Shown: positions 38,497 to 47,548 of the stretch, piece after piece
Numbering within the stretch: position 1 is the first letter of the stretch
Layout: each line of letters starts with the position of its first letter
Source of the DNA: Haladaptatus pallidirubidus
GTDB taxonomy: Archaea > Halobacteriota > Halobacteria > Halobacteriales > Haladaptataceae
Assembly: GCF_020700235.1 (NCBI RefSeq)
Contig: NZ_CP085301.1
Coordinates: 2,418,001-2,482,000 of the forward strand
Length of the DNA stretch: 64,000 nucleotides
Direction of reading: 5' to 3'
Made by a program: the position numbers and the translations under genes
The notes under the pieces: generated by a model
Told to the model about the DNA's origin: nothing
What the model saw: the letters and a program-made list of their open reading frames with translations, nothing else
Databases searched by the model: none

Positions 38497-39261
38497 TTAC
38501 TCGTACGTCCGGTCCATTCCGTTTCGACGGAGGAGGTGACGAACGATGTTGAGCGTCCAGTTAACACGCGTATTGAGGGAAGTTCCGTATCGCGTCGTTT
38601 CCACGATGTAGCCGGGAATATACATGTCCGCACCGACTTTGTGAATCAGAAGCGGACTGTCGCCGTCGATGAGGTTGCCGCGCTTGAACTCGTAGTATTC
38701 AGGGAGGGAGTCGTCGAGGTGGTACTGATTCATGTACCTCGCAGTCATCGTCGCGTCTTCGTCCGCTCCTTCCGAAAGCGTCGGGTAAATCGCCTGTCCG
38801 TCGCCGTCCGGCCCTTCCGCTTCGCGATAGAGTCCTTTCGAACTGTGGAGGCTAAGCACCGTTTTCGGATTGTGTCTGTCGATGGCGCTCCAAATCGCTC
38901 GGGCGAGTGCGGTTTTCGGTTCCTTTCCGGGTGTGAACTTCCGATTCAAGTTGCCGTTGTCGTTCGAATACGTTCCGCGCTTGATGGCAATCGGATTCGC
39001 CCGCGGAATCATCACGAGTTCACCTCTGTCGATTGACCACGTCGCCACGTCGTCCACAGCGCGATACCCGCTTTCTTCGTTACCGTGAATCCCGCCGACG
39101 ACTACCGCCGTCGGGCCGGGTTCGCCGGATTTCGTCACGTACACTTCGGTTTCTTCTTCGGTTCCCGTCCGGATCGTGTACGATGAACGCTCTCCGCTCG
39201 CCGCGCCAAGTCCGGTGAATCCCGCCGCCGTTGCCATGAGCGCTCCGCCCGACTTCAGCAT
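38497..39261 (-). CDS. AstE/aspartoacylase-like zinc carboxypeptidase, 5' end apparently frameshifted
   Basis: 254 residues from the first ATG in frame. Zn ligands in VVVGGIHGNEESG (H-x2-E) and LSLHSSKG, with catalytic Glu in YIVETTRYG. The codons just before this ATG read SSSRRDF, giving SRRDFMLKSGGALMATAAGF, an intact Tat signal, but no start codon exists in that frame before a TAG. An ATG at 39332 lies one frame away; one extra base in the T-run 39307-39310 would join them. As written the protein would miss its twin arginines and stay inside the cell. Sequencing error or genuine mutation cannot be separated here. Confidence 0.8.
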   Translation of the reverse strand: MLKSGGALMATAAGFTGLGAASGERSSYTIRTGTEEETEVYVTKSGEPGPTAVVVGGIHGNEESGYRAVDDVATWSIDRGELVMIPRANPIAIKRGTYSNDNGNLNRKFTPGKEPKTALARAIWSAIDRHNPKTVLSLHSSKGLYREAEGPDGDGQAIYPTLSEGADEDATMTARYMNQYHLDDSLPEYYEFKRGNLIDGDSPLLIHKVGADMYIPGYIVETTRYGTSLNTRVNWTLNIVRHLLRRNGMDRTYE

Positions 39262-39483
39262 AAAGTCTCGCCGCGAACTGCTAGTTTCGAATCTCGAATT
39301 GTCAGATTTTCCGCTTGGTTGTCTCTAACCATTTAGCAATTAAACAATAGCTATCTCACATTTATGGCTTTTTCATGAATAATAAGTATTATTCCAAATA
39401 ATACGGTGTATTCCATTTACTCTGGAATCATCAGCGATGGTTCATCTCGAAAATTGCCAAACCTCTGTCGGTGTCATCTCCGC

Positions 39484-40281
39484 TTAGAGGCCTGCCTGAT
39501 TGAATTTCAGATAGCCGAGTGCGATTGGAACGACAGCCCACGCGATGAGAACGAGAATCGCGAACCAGCCGGTGTTGTAGAACGAACTGACGGAACCGTT
39601 CGAATGGACGACGGTATCGATTCCGGTCGAATACGCTTGAATCGGACTGAGGCTGTCGATAAAACTTGCCCACTCCGGGCGTCCACCACGCGGCGTCGAA
39701 ACGCCGTTCAACACGTATCGAAACAGTTGCGGAATCGCCGACCAGCCGATAACCGTCAGCATGAACAAGCCGATACTCGTCACCATCGCACGATTGCTCG
39801 TCGGCGACATCGCCGAGAAACAGACCGAGGCTCCCGAGTACGCCGCCGCGAGCAGAAAGACGAGGACGAGAAACACGACGTAACTCGTAATCGGGAATCC
39901 CCCGCCGAACGCCAGAAACACGACGGTCGCGGCGAAAACGCCGATAAACGTCGCCGTCCCGACGACCATCGTCCGCCCGACGGCGATTCCCGCGACGACA
40001 TCCCGACGGGTGTAGGGCTGTGCAAGGAGCAGTTTGAGACTTCCCAACTCGCGCTCCCCGGCGATTGCATCGTAGCTCATCATGAGCGCGGCCAACGGAA
40101 CGAGGAAGACGACGAAGCCGACTGCACTGAAGAAATCGGCGTCACCGGGTGTGTTGTTCCTGCTCATTCCCATGTACACCGGCACGGCGAGAAAGAGGAC
40201 GAAGGCGACCGCCGCGGTTCCAAGCGACCACGCTCGATAGGCATCCAGAAAGTCCTTCTTCGCCAAGACGCGCCAGTTCAT
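39484..40281 (-). CDS. ABC-2 type transporter permease
   Basis: 265 residues with about six hydrophobic helices (for example AWSLGTAAVAFVLFLAVPVY, VVFLVLVFLLAAAYSGASVC, AMVTSIGLFMLTVIGWSAI) and LKLLLAQPYTRRDVVAG, the cytoplasmic coupling segment of ABC-2/NosY-like permeases. It overlaps the ATPase gene by four bases. Export of a small molecule, lipid or ion is likely; substrate unknown. Confidence 0.9.
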   Translation of the reverse strand: MNWRVLAKKDFLDAYRAWSLGTAAVAFVLFLAVPVYMGMSRNNTPGDADFFSAVGFVVFLVPLAALMMSYDAIAGERELGSLKLLLAQPYTRRDVVAGIAVGRTMVVGTATFIGVFAATVVFLAFGGGFPITSYVVFLVLVFLLAAAYSGASVCFSAMSPTSNRAMVTSIGLFMLTVIGWSAIPQLFRYVLNGVSTPRGGRPEWASFIDSLSPIQAYSTGIDTVVHSNGSVSSFYNTGWFAILVLIAWAVVPIALGYLKFNQAGL

Positions 40282-41189
40282 GCCGACACCCCTGCGGTGT
40301 AGGTGGCGAACAGTTCTTCCAGTGACGCCTCGTCCGTGTCGAAATCCTCGATTGTACTGCCGGTGGCTTCGATGGTGTCGAGGACGGTTTTCTTCACGTG
40401 GTCACTACACGCGACCACAATTATCGTTCCGTCGGCGGAGACTCGCCCCACACCGTCGATTTCCCGAACTCTGCCGATAGTTTCTGCGGAGTAGCGGTCT
40501 ACCTGTACGGCGAGCGTTGCATCGGTTTGTGCCGTCTGCCGGAGGCCGTCGATGGTGTCCACCGCCACCAACTCCCCGTTTTGGAGGATGGCGACCCGGT
40601 CACAGACCGCTTCAACCTGTTCCAGAATGTGGCTTGAGAAGAAGACGGTCGTTCCCCGTTCTTTCTCTTCGCGGATGATTTCGCGCATGGCGAGCGCGCC
40701 GTTCGGGTCAAGTCCCGTCGTCGGTTCATCCAGAATGAGGAGGTCGGGGTCACCGACGAGTGCCATTCCGAGAACGAGTCTCTGGGTCATCCCCTTCGAA
40801 AACCCTTCCGCCCGCCGGTCTGCGGCATCGAGAATGCCGACCCGCCGAAGCAGTTCGTTCGGGTCGTCGTCGGCACCGCGGGATTCGATGATGAATTCGA
40901 GGTGCTGGCGGGCGGTCAAATGGTCGTAGGTACGATAGCCGTCGGGAAGCACGCCGATACGTTCGTGAACGTGTCGTGTTTCGCGTTGGGCATCGTGCCC
41001 GAACACGCGGGCGGTTCCGTTCGTCGGTCGGACGTAATCGAGGAGAATGTCGATAGTCGTTGATTTCCCCGCACCGTTTGGGCCGAGGAAGCCGAACACT
41101 TCTCCTTTCTCAACAGTGAGGGAGAGATTTCGAAGAGCGACGACGCTCCCGAATCGCTTGGAAGCGCCGTCCAATTCGATGGCGGACAT
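40278..41189 (-). CDS. ABC transporter ATP-binding protein
   Basis: 303 residues. Walker A FLGPNGAGKST, Q-loop region LPDGYRTYDHL, signature FSKGMTQRLVLG, Walker B LLILDEPTTGLDP and the switch His in FFSSHILEQVE. C-terminal 80 residues are the usual extra domain of drug/copper-type (DrrA/NosF-like) ATPases. Upstream partner of the ABC-2 permease in a two-gene unit. Confidence 0.95.
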   Translation of the reverse strand: MSAIELDGASKRFGSVVALRNLSLTVEKGEVFGFLGPNGAGKSTTIDILLDYVRPTNGTARVFGHDAQRETRHVHERIGVLPDGYRTYDHLTARQHLEFIIESRGADDDPNELLRRVGILDAADRRAEGFSKGMTQRLVLGMALVGDPDLLILDEPTTGLDPNGALAMREIIREEKERGTTVFFSSHILEQVEAVCDRVAILQNGELVAVDTIDGLRQTAQTDATLAVQVDRYSAETIGRVREIDGVGRVSADGTIIVVACSDHVKKTVLDTIEATGSTIEDFDTDEASLEELFATYTAGVSA

Positions 41190-41225
41190 ACCGCAAAAAT
41201 TGTAATCGGCTGATATATACTTTGT

Positions 41226-41660
41226 TCACGCCTCGTTGGGATCGAGTTGTCGAACCGTCATTACGGGCGTTGGACAGCTTCGGACGACGCGCTCCGCGAC
41301 GCTTCCGATGAGGAATCGATTCTCACCGTGGCGTCCTCTGGTTCCCGTCGCAACGACGTCGGCGTCGTGATCGCGGGCGTACTCGCGAATTTCTGCCGCG
41401 GGGTTGCCCTCCCGGACTGCGGTAACGACATCGCGGTCTGCGCGCTCGCGAACCGATTCGAGTGCGGTTTCACCCTGCGACTCGAGTGCAGCGTGCAGTT
41501 CCTCGCGGAGCGTCTCCGGCGAAGATTCGACCTCGCCAGCGTCCACGACGTACAGCGTATGAACTTCAGCGTCGAACTGGTATGCGAGGTCGAGTGCGAC
41601 TGTAACCGCACGCTCCACGCTCTCTGAGCCATCGGTGGCGATAACAACGGTGTCTATCAT
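41226..41660 (-). CDS. Universal stress protein (UspA family)
   Basis: 144 residues with the ATP-binding G-2x-G-9x-G(S/T) style C-terminal block TRGRHGENRFLIGSVAERVV and N-terminal VVIATDGSESVERAV. A cytosolic stress or energy sensor; many haloarchaea have dozens. First of three USP genes within 2.6 kb. Confidence 0.93.
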   Translation of the reverse strand: MIDTVVIATDGSESVERAVTVALDLAYQFDAEVHTLYVVDAGEVESSPETLREELHAALESQGETALESVRERADRDVVTAVREGNPAAEIREYARDHDADVVATGTRGRHGENRFLIGSVAERVVRSCPTPVMTVRQLDPNEA

Positions 41661-41777
41661 GGTTTCTCCTTCCGTTTGCAGCGTTGTTAAAGTATGAGAT
41701 GGTATATTGCGTCAACCCAAACTGCTAAATATCATGTCATACGTTATCAAGACGCCCGACGGGGCAAGGTTGCACCC

Positions 41778-41805
41778 AAACCGCAATCACATCTGATTGC
41801 GGTTT
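41778..41805. repeat. Perfect 12-base-stem hairpin between divergent USP genes
   Basis: AAACCGCAATCA-CATC-TGATTGCGGTTT. It lies upstream of both genes, so it is not an obvious terminator for either. It may be an operator or the end of an unannotated transcript. Confidence 0.5.
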
Positions 41806-41914
41806 GTTGGTATCGAAACGGTTCGTCTCCCGCGCGATAACTGATTCTGCGAGTCGGGGTGATTCCGAACTCGGTGAGAGAAGATTTTTTGCCTCCCTGC
41901 ACGCATCCACGGAT

Positions 41915-42370
41915 ATGACCGCGTCGCCAGTCGAAGTGAATACGGTACTCGTTCCGGTTGACGGGAGCGACGAATCGGTACGTGCAATCGAGTACGCAGT
42001 CGCTATCGCCGAGAAGTACGACGCTCGCGTCCACGCGCTCTACGTCCTCGGCGAGGAGATGACCCGCGCAGTCGAAACGGGCGCCGTCGAAGAGGATGAT
42101 GTCGTCGTCGAAACGGAATCGTTCATCGACAACGCCCGCGCCGTCGCGGACGACGCAGGCGTCGAACTTCGCAACTCCATCGCGCTCGGTTTCTCCACCG
42201 TGCGAAAACTCCAGCATCCCGGCAGCGCCGTCCTCGACTGCGCGGACGAAATCGACGCGGACTTTCTCGTCATTCCGCGAGAACCCCTCTCCGGTGAACC
42301 CGGGGAAGTGCTGGAGAAAGCCGCAGAGTACGTGCTGTTGTACGCCAGTCAACCGGTTCTTTCCGTCTAA
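41915..42370 (+). CDS. Universal stress protein (UspA family)
   Basis: 151 residues from MTASPVEVNTVLVPVDGSDE. The N-terminal VLVPVDGSDESVRAIEYAVA is typical. The C-terminal nucleotide loop is altered: VIPREPLSGEPGEVLEKAAE replaces G-x2-G-x9-G-S, so ATP binding is doubtful. A longer frame beginning with TTG at 41804 reads through the hairpin and was rejected. Confidence 0.88.
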   Translation: MTASPVEVNTVLVPVDGSDESVRAIEYAVAIAEKYDARVHALYVLGEEMTRAVETGAVEEDDVVVETESFIDNARAVADDAGVELRNSIALGFSTVRKLQHPGSAVLDCADEIDADFLVIPREPLSGEPGEVLEKAAEYVLLYASQPVLSV

Positions 42371-42456
42371 CTCTCCGTTTCCGCCCGATTCACTCCCCCT
42401 GATTTCTGAACCGCGATGACACAACGTTTTTACCCGAAAAAGCCCCGAATCGGTGT

Positions 42457-43008
42457 ATGGACGGGACGACGCCGAATACCACGGCGCACTCACGAGCGAT
42501 GCCGTTTTGGGAGGACGTTCTCGCCGACATGGAAGCCACGGCGGCGGAGTACGAAGAATCAGGATGGGACGTCCTGCAACTCCATCCGGGCGACGTAACG
42601 CCACGCTGGAACGAAGACCACGACGAGTTTGGACTAGACGTGCTCGTCCCGAACGACGAGTTCGACGCGGTTTCTGACCTGCTCGATTCGGGAATCGAGT
42701 TCGACGCCTTCGAGGCGTTCCGCGCGATGGGTGACACCATCGTCTTCGTCGTCGTCGTCATGGAAGACCACGACGAGGAAGTCGCGGTCTGTTATCCGAC
42801 GTACTACGACGTGCGGGGCGCAGAACAGATGCTGCAGGACGCGATGGACGCGGGCGTGATGTACTCCTACGTTCGTACCTTGACCGACGACCGCGTCCGG
42901 TTCACGCACGACGACCCCGCAGTGTTCCAACCGCCGGAACCAGAAGAGTCCGCTTCGGAACCGAACCCCGAGAGCAGTCCTAACGGCACGAACGCAACCG
43001 ACGGGTAA
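42457..43008 (+). CDS. Conserved haloarchaeal protein of unknown function
   Basis: 183 residues: FWEDVLADMEATAAEYEESG, WDVLQLHPGDVTP and FDAFEAFRAMGDTIVFVVVV. The middle reads as one alpha/beta domain and the C-terminal 30 residues are disordered (PPEPEESASEPNPESSPNG). A start at M15 is also possible. The stop abuts the stop of the next gene with no intervening base. Confidence 0.75.
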   Translation: MDGTTPNTTAHSRAMPFWEDVLADMEATAAEYEESGWDVLQLHPGDVTPRWNEDHDEFGLDVLVPNDEFDAVSDLLDSGIEFDAFEAFRAMGDTIVFVVVVMEDHDEEVAVCYPTYYDVRGAEQMLQDAMDAGVMYSYVRTLTDDRVRFTHDDPAVFQPPEPEESASEPNPESSPNGTNATDG

Positions 43009-43743
43009 CTACTCTTTCTCACCGATTTCGCGGCCGCAGTGCGGACACTCCATCTCGTTGTGGCGCAACTCCTCGCTGGATTCGCGCACCTCGCGCATGA
43101 CGTTCGAAATTCGGTCTTCTGCGGCGAGTTCGTCGTCCACGGAGAGGTCGACTCCCTCCACTTCGAGGAGGAACTTCGCGACCTCGGTCACCTCGTACAT
43201 CACGTCGTCCAGTTCCTCGGCGGTGAAAAAGCCAGACATCGCTCCGTAGAGAAACGTCGCTCCCGCTTTTCGGACTTTGTCCTCGAACGCGGAGCGAGCC
43301 TGATTGACTGCTTGCGGGGTGTAGGTGTCGGTCATAAACGGGATGAGATACGGCAGGTTGTTGCCGATTTTCGTCATCTCGACGCCCGTCTCGGTTCGGA
43401 AGTCGGCACAGAGTCGAGCGATTGCCCACTCGCGCGCGGTGATGTAGGTTCGGTCGCGAAGGAACTCGTTGACGCGGTCGTACTCCGCGCCGTCCATCTT
43501 CTTGAACCGCGCGTACTTCTGCACGTCCGCCGGGAGTTCGGGAGCGCTCGACGCGCCAGAATCGGCGCGTTTGGACGCTGAATCGCCCATCGACGGTTCC
43601 TCCGTTTCGCCGATTTCGTCTCCATTCGGTTCGCTTGCTTCGTCTACTTCACCGATCTCGCCTGGTGTATCCATTCCATCCGTTTCGTCACTCTCGTTCG
43701 TATCCTCCATCTCGTGTTCCGGCGGGGAGGGGTCGTTCGACAT
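43009..43743 (-). CDS. DUF5806-like haloarchaeal protein
   Basis: 244 residues. A 75-residue acidic, disordered N-terminus is followed by a helical domain, KYARFKKMDGAEYDRVNEFL through TDTYTPQAVNQARSAFEDKV, and a final CPHCGREIGEKE half zinc ribbon (CxxC). I name DUF5806 from memory. The single CxxC would need a partner to bind zinc, perhaps in a dimer. Confidence 0.82.
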   Translation of the reverse strand: MSNDPSPPEHEMEDTNESDETDGMDTPGEIGEVDEASEPNGDEIGETEEPSMGDSASKRADSGASSAPELPADVQKYARFKKMDGAEYDRVNEFLRDRTYITAREWAIARLCADFRTETGVEMTKIGNNLPYLIPFMTDTYTPQAVNQARSAFEDKVRKAGATFLYGAMSGFFTAEELDDVMYEVTEVAKFLLEVEGVDLSVDDELAAEDRISNVMREVRESSEELRHNEMECPHCGREIGEKE

Positions 43744-43819
43744 ACGCCGTCGTTACCGAGCGGAGTGCAAAAGCGTATCGCACCCAATTGTTTTGGCACA
43801 TGCCGGGTATGGGGGTAGT

Positions 43820-44188
43820 ATGAAAGTATTATTGGGAATCGGTGGAAGCGACGACTCTTTCACTGCGCTCGAACAGACGGTATCGCGCGCGGTGCTCGCG
43901 GACGACGACCTGACGGTTGCCGTCCTCGACAATCCGGAGAGCGACCGGTCGAAAGAGGAAATCGGGGAGAAGGTCGAAGACGTACTCGCGGACGCCGACC
44001 TCGACGCGACCATCCGCGACGTGTCGGGCGACCCCGGAAGCCGCCTGCTCGACATCGCCGAAAGCGAAGGATACGACCAAATCGTTCTCGGCGGTGGACA
44101 GCGCAGCCCGATGGGTAAGATTCGGCTCGGACACATCGCCGAATTCGTCCTGTTGAACTCCCACGTGTCGGTGAAACTGGTACGATGA
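43820..44188 (+). CDS. Short universal stress protein
   Basis: 122 residues from MKVLLGIGGSDDSFTALEQT. A compact USP fold with the C-terminal GGGQRSPMGKIRLGHIAEFV loop partly kept. The frame is open 117 codons upstream but that part is antisense to DUF5806. Its stop overlaps the acetyltransferase start by four bases. Confidence 0.85.
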   Translation: MKVLLGIGGSDDSFTALEQTVSRAVLADDDLTVAVLDNPESDRSKEEIGEKVEDVLADADLDATIRDVSGDPGSRLLDIAESEGYDQIVLGGGQRSPMGKIRLGHIAEFVLLNSHVSVKLVR

Positions 44189-44712
44189 ACGACCATCGAC
44201 GCTTTCCGGACGAACCGGCGGGACCGTTTCCGGAACCGCCGCTTTCGTTCAACGACCGCGAGGAGCGTGAGATAGAAATCCATCCCTTCGAAGACGGGGA
44301 CGTGGAGCCGCTCGTGGCGATGTACGTGGATTTCGACCCCGCCGACCGCGCGCAGGGGATTCCTCCGGCTACGGAACCGCGAGTCCGCGATTGGGTCGAA
44401 ACGCTGACCGACGGCGACGGATACAACGTGGTCGCGTGGCACGGCGACAGCATCGCGGGCCACGCGACCCTCGTTCCGGACGGCGACTCCGCCTACGAAC
44501 TCGCCATCTTCGTCCATCAGGACTATCAGCGCGCGGGAATCGGGTCGCACCTCATCCGAACCCTGCTCGGCTACGGACGACAGCAGGGCGTCGATAAGGT
44601 GTGGCTCACGGTCGAACGCTGGAACCGCGCCGCCGTGAACCTCTACCGAAACGTCGGGTTCGAAACCGCGGACGCGGAGAGTTTCGAGTTGGAGATGGTG
44701 CTGCGATTGTGA
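44185..44712 (+). CDS. GNAT-family N-acetyltransferase
   Basis: 175 residues with the acetyl-CoA loop HQDYQRAGIGSHLIRTLLGY (motif A, Q-R-x-G-I-G) and motif B RAAVNLYRNVGFE. Acetyl acceptor unknown. Coupled to the small USP gene, so it may act with stress signalling; inference. Confidence 0.92.
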   Translation: MNDHRRFPDEPAGPFPEPPLSFNDREEREIEIHPFEDGDVEPLVAMYVDFDPADRAQGIPPATEPRVRDWVETLTDGDGYNVVAWHGDSIAGHATLVPDGDSAYELAIFVHQDYQRAGIGSHLIRTLLGYGRQQGVDKVWLTVERWNRAAVNLYRNVGFETADAESFELEMVLRL

Positions 44713-44811
44713 GGGACGAGGCAACCAGTCGGTCGCCGTTTTCCCTCGCGTGCCGCGTGCTACATACAACCGAACGATTTTTGCTAACAGGAACAGGATA
44801 CCCGCGTAACT

Positions 44812-47265
44812 GTGACCGATTTACTGTCCATCTCGAATCTCAAGACGCAGTTCCACACGGAGCGAGGAACGGTCAAGGCGGTGGACGATTTCGAACTGAC
44901 CATCCGCGAGGGTGAGACGGTCGGACTCGTCGGCGAATCGGGGTCGGGAAAGAGCGTCACCGCGCTTTCCGCGATGCAACTCATCGATGACCCGGGAGAT
45001 GTCGTCTCCGGTGACATCAAGTTCCAGGACGCCGATATCGCCACGGAATTCGCCGAAAAGTACCCCAACGGCGTCGGTGAGTTCGTCTTTCCCGACGAGG
45101 GATACATCGACCTCATGAACGCGCCCGAAGCCGTCATGCGGGACATCCGCGGCGGCGAAATGGGAATGATTTTCCAAGATCCGATGACCTCGCTCAATCC
45201 CGCGCTGACCGTGGGCGAGCAAGTCGCGGAGAGTCTGCACCTCCACCAGTACGACGGCAAGCGGAAGGACAGCTGGTGGAACGCGGTTCGAGAAATCGCG
45301 CCGAAGCTCGGCGACGACATGGACGAAGAACTCCTCCAGGACACCATCGATATATTGCAGGAGGTCGGCATTTCCGAACCCGAATCCCGAGTGGAGGAGT
45401 ATCCTCACGAGTTCTCCGGCGGGATGCGCCAGCGCGTCCTCATCGCCATCGCGCTCGCCTGCAAACCGAAGCTACTCATCGCCGACGAACCGACGACGGC
45501 GCTGGACGTGACGATTCAGGCCCAGATTCTCGACCTCATCAACGACTTGCAGGACGAATTGGGCATGTCCGTCTTCATGATTACGCACGACCTCGGGGTC
45601 GTCGCAGAAACCTGCGACCGCGTCGCGGTGATGTACGCGGGCGACCTCGTTGAGGTCGGCCCGGTGGACGAAATTTTCCACAACCCGAGCCATCCGTACA
45701 CCTACGCACTGCTCGAATCCGTCCCACACGAGGACAGAGAGCGCTTGACGCCGATCGACGGCAACGTCCCCGACCTTATCGACATGCCCGAGGGATGTCA
45801 CTTCGCGCCGCGGTGTCCGTGGGCCAAACCGGAGTGTACGCAGGGCGAGATTCCGAACCTCCAGCACGGCCCCGACGACATTGACCATCGCGCGAAATGC
45901 GTCCTCGAAGACTTCGACAAGCGAGAGTACATCGAAGAACACGAGAGCATCTCGACCGAGGGACACGAAACGGGCGAGTCGTTGGTGACGGTTGACCAAC
46001 TGAAGAAACATTACTCCCGCGCGGACGATTTCCTCGACAAGTGGCTCGCGAAGGAAAACCAGAGCGTGAAAGCGGTCGATGGAATTTCCTTCGACATCTA
46101 CGAGGGCGAGACGCTCGGCCTCGTCGGGGAGTCCGGTTGTGGCAAATCGACTGCCGGTCGCTCGCTCCTGCGCCTCGAACAGTTGACCGACGGACGCGTC
46201 GTGTTCGCCGGAACTGACCTCGGCGGATTGGACAGCACTGGTCTCCGTGAGACGCGAAAGGACATGCAGATGATTTTCCAAGACCCGCTGTCTAGCCTCG
46301 ACCCCCGGATGACGGTCGGCCAAACCATCGCCGAACCGCTTTCGATTCACGGTCTCGCGAAAGGCAATCGCAAAGAACGCGTTACCGAACTGATGGAGAA
46401 CGTCGGCCTGGAACCCGGCCAACGCGACCGGTATCCGCACGAGATTTCGGGCGGTCAGCGCCAGCGCGTCGGCATCGCCCGCGCGCTCGCGGTTGACCCC
46501 GACTTCATCGTCGCCGACGAACCGGTGTCGGCGCTCGACGTGTCCGTGCAGGCCCAGATTATCAACCTGCTCGAAGATTTGCAGGAAGAGTTCGGTCTGA
46601 CCTACCTGTTCATCGCCCACGACCTCTCCGTGGTTCGCCACATCTCCGACCGCATCGCGGTGATGTACCTCGGCGAAATCGTGGAAATCGCGGACACCGA
46701 CGAACTGTTCGCCGACCCGAAACACCCCTACACGCAGGCGCTCCTTTCGGCGATTCCGGAACCCGACCCGCGGGCGGACACCGACGACCGAATTATCCTC
46801 GAAGGCGACGTTCCGTCGCCAATCGACCCGCCTTCGGGCTGTCACTTCCGTACCCGGTGTCCGAAAATTATTCCGCCGGAGGGAATGGACATCGACCAAC
46901 GGGCGTTCCGCGAAGTGATGGATTACCGCGAGCGGGTCGAAGATCGCGCCATCAACCTCGAATCCGTGCGCGAGCAAGTCGTGGAGGCCGATGCCCCGGT
47001 ACAGGAAGCGACCGCAACCGACGGCGGGGCGGTGGCGAGCGGTTCCTTCCGCGCCGTCCTCTGGAGTCGCTTGTTCGACACCGAACCGAGGGGCGAACCC
47101 CGTGAGTTGGTCGAACGGTCGTTCGATTATCTCGAAAACGGTGATTGGGAATCCGCCGAATCGATCCTGCGTGAAAACTTCACGAGCATCTGCGAACACG
47201 AAAGCCCGGTCCTACAGGAAAGCGCACACCCCTCGGCGTGTCACCTCTACGACCAACCCGAATAG
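44812..47265 (+). CDS. Fused double ATPase of a dipeptide/oligopeptide ABC importer (DppD-DppF)
   Basis: 817 residues starting at GTG. First ATPase, residues 1-330: Walker A GESGSGKS, signature FSGGMRQR, Walker [14 protein letters not shown], and the oligopeptide C-terminal cluster [13 protein letters not shown]. Second ATPase, about 390-730: [29 protein letters not shown] and [10 protein letters not shown]. The cysteine-rich tails bind an iron-sulfur cluster in some Dpp/Opp ATPases. Usually two genes, so this is a fusion, which is common in haloarchaea. A 70-residue C-terminal extension follows. Energises the downstream permeases. Confidence 0.93.
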   Translation: MTDLLSISNLKTQFHTERGTVKAVDDFELTIREGETVGLVGESGSGKSVTALSAMQLIDDPGDVVSGDIKFQDADIATEFAEKYPNGVGEFVFPDEGYIDLMNAPEAVMRDIRGGEMGMIFQDPMTSLNPALTVGEQVAESLHLHQYDGKRKDSWWNAVREIAPKLGDDMDEELLQDTIDILQEVGISEPESRVEEYPHEFSGGMRQRVLIAIALACKPKLLIADEPTTALDVTIQAQILDLINDLQDELGMSVFMITHDLGVVAETCDRVAVMYAGDLVEVGPVDEIFHNPSHPYTYALLESVPHEDRERLTPIDGNVPDLIDMPEGCHFAPRCPWAKPECTQGEIPNLQHGPDDIDHRAKCVLEDFDKREYIEEHESISTEGHETGESLVTVDQLKKHYSRADDFLDKWLAKENQSVKAVDGISFDIYEGETLGLVGESGCGKSTAGRSLLRLEQLTDGRVVFAGTDLGGLDSTGLRETRKDMQMIFQDPLSSLDPRMTVGQTIAEPLSIHGLAKGNRKERVTELMENVGLEPGQRDRYPHEISGGQRQRVGIARALAVDPDFIVADEPVSALDVSVQAQIINLLEDLQEEFGLTYLFIAHDLSVVRHISDRIAVMYLGEIVEIADTDELFADPKHPYTQALLSAIPEPDPRADTDDRIILEGDVPSPIDPPSGCHFRTRCPKIIPPEGMDIDQRAFREVMDYRERVEDRAINLESVREQVVEADAPVQEATATDGGAVASGSFRAVLWSRLFDTEPRGEPRELVERSFDYLENGDWESAESILRENFTSICEHESPVLQESAHPSACHLYDQPE

Positions 47266-47517
47266 CTTGTTTTCGTGGATATCTGGGCCTTTTTGTCCGT
47301 CGTTGGCCTAAACTGGCGAACGACGCGGCGGTTTGCACCACTCATCTACGACTGAACTTCACAATCGTTTCACTGGTTTAAAATCTTTATTTTATCGGTA
47401 AAATTCCCATATAACCGATTCATATCGGACTCAGGGCGCACATCGGTGACAGATGATCACTTCGTCCTTCGAATATTTGTTGATTTATATGAGCTTTATC
47501 TACTCTCGGTTCGGTAT

Positions 47518-47527
47518 GTTTATATGG
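47518..47527 (+). promoter_or_regulatory. Promoter of the substrate-binding protein gene
   Basis: GTTTATATGG lies 22-31 bases before the ATG at 47549, in an AT-rich 280-base gap that otherwise shows no gene. This separate promoter lets the binding protein be made in excess of the ATPase. Confidence 0.65.
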
Positions 47528-47548
47528 AACATAGAAACACAGTGACGT

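Noticed and set aside
45472..47199. 575-codon minus-strand frame over the fused ABC ATPase
   Set aside because: Mirror of the ATPase coding frame; low-complexity Arg/Val/Phe-rich translation without motifs.
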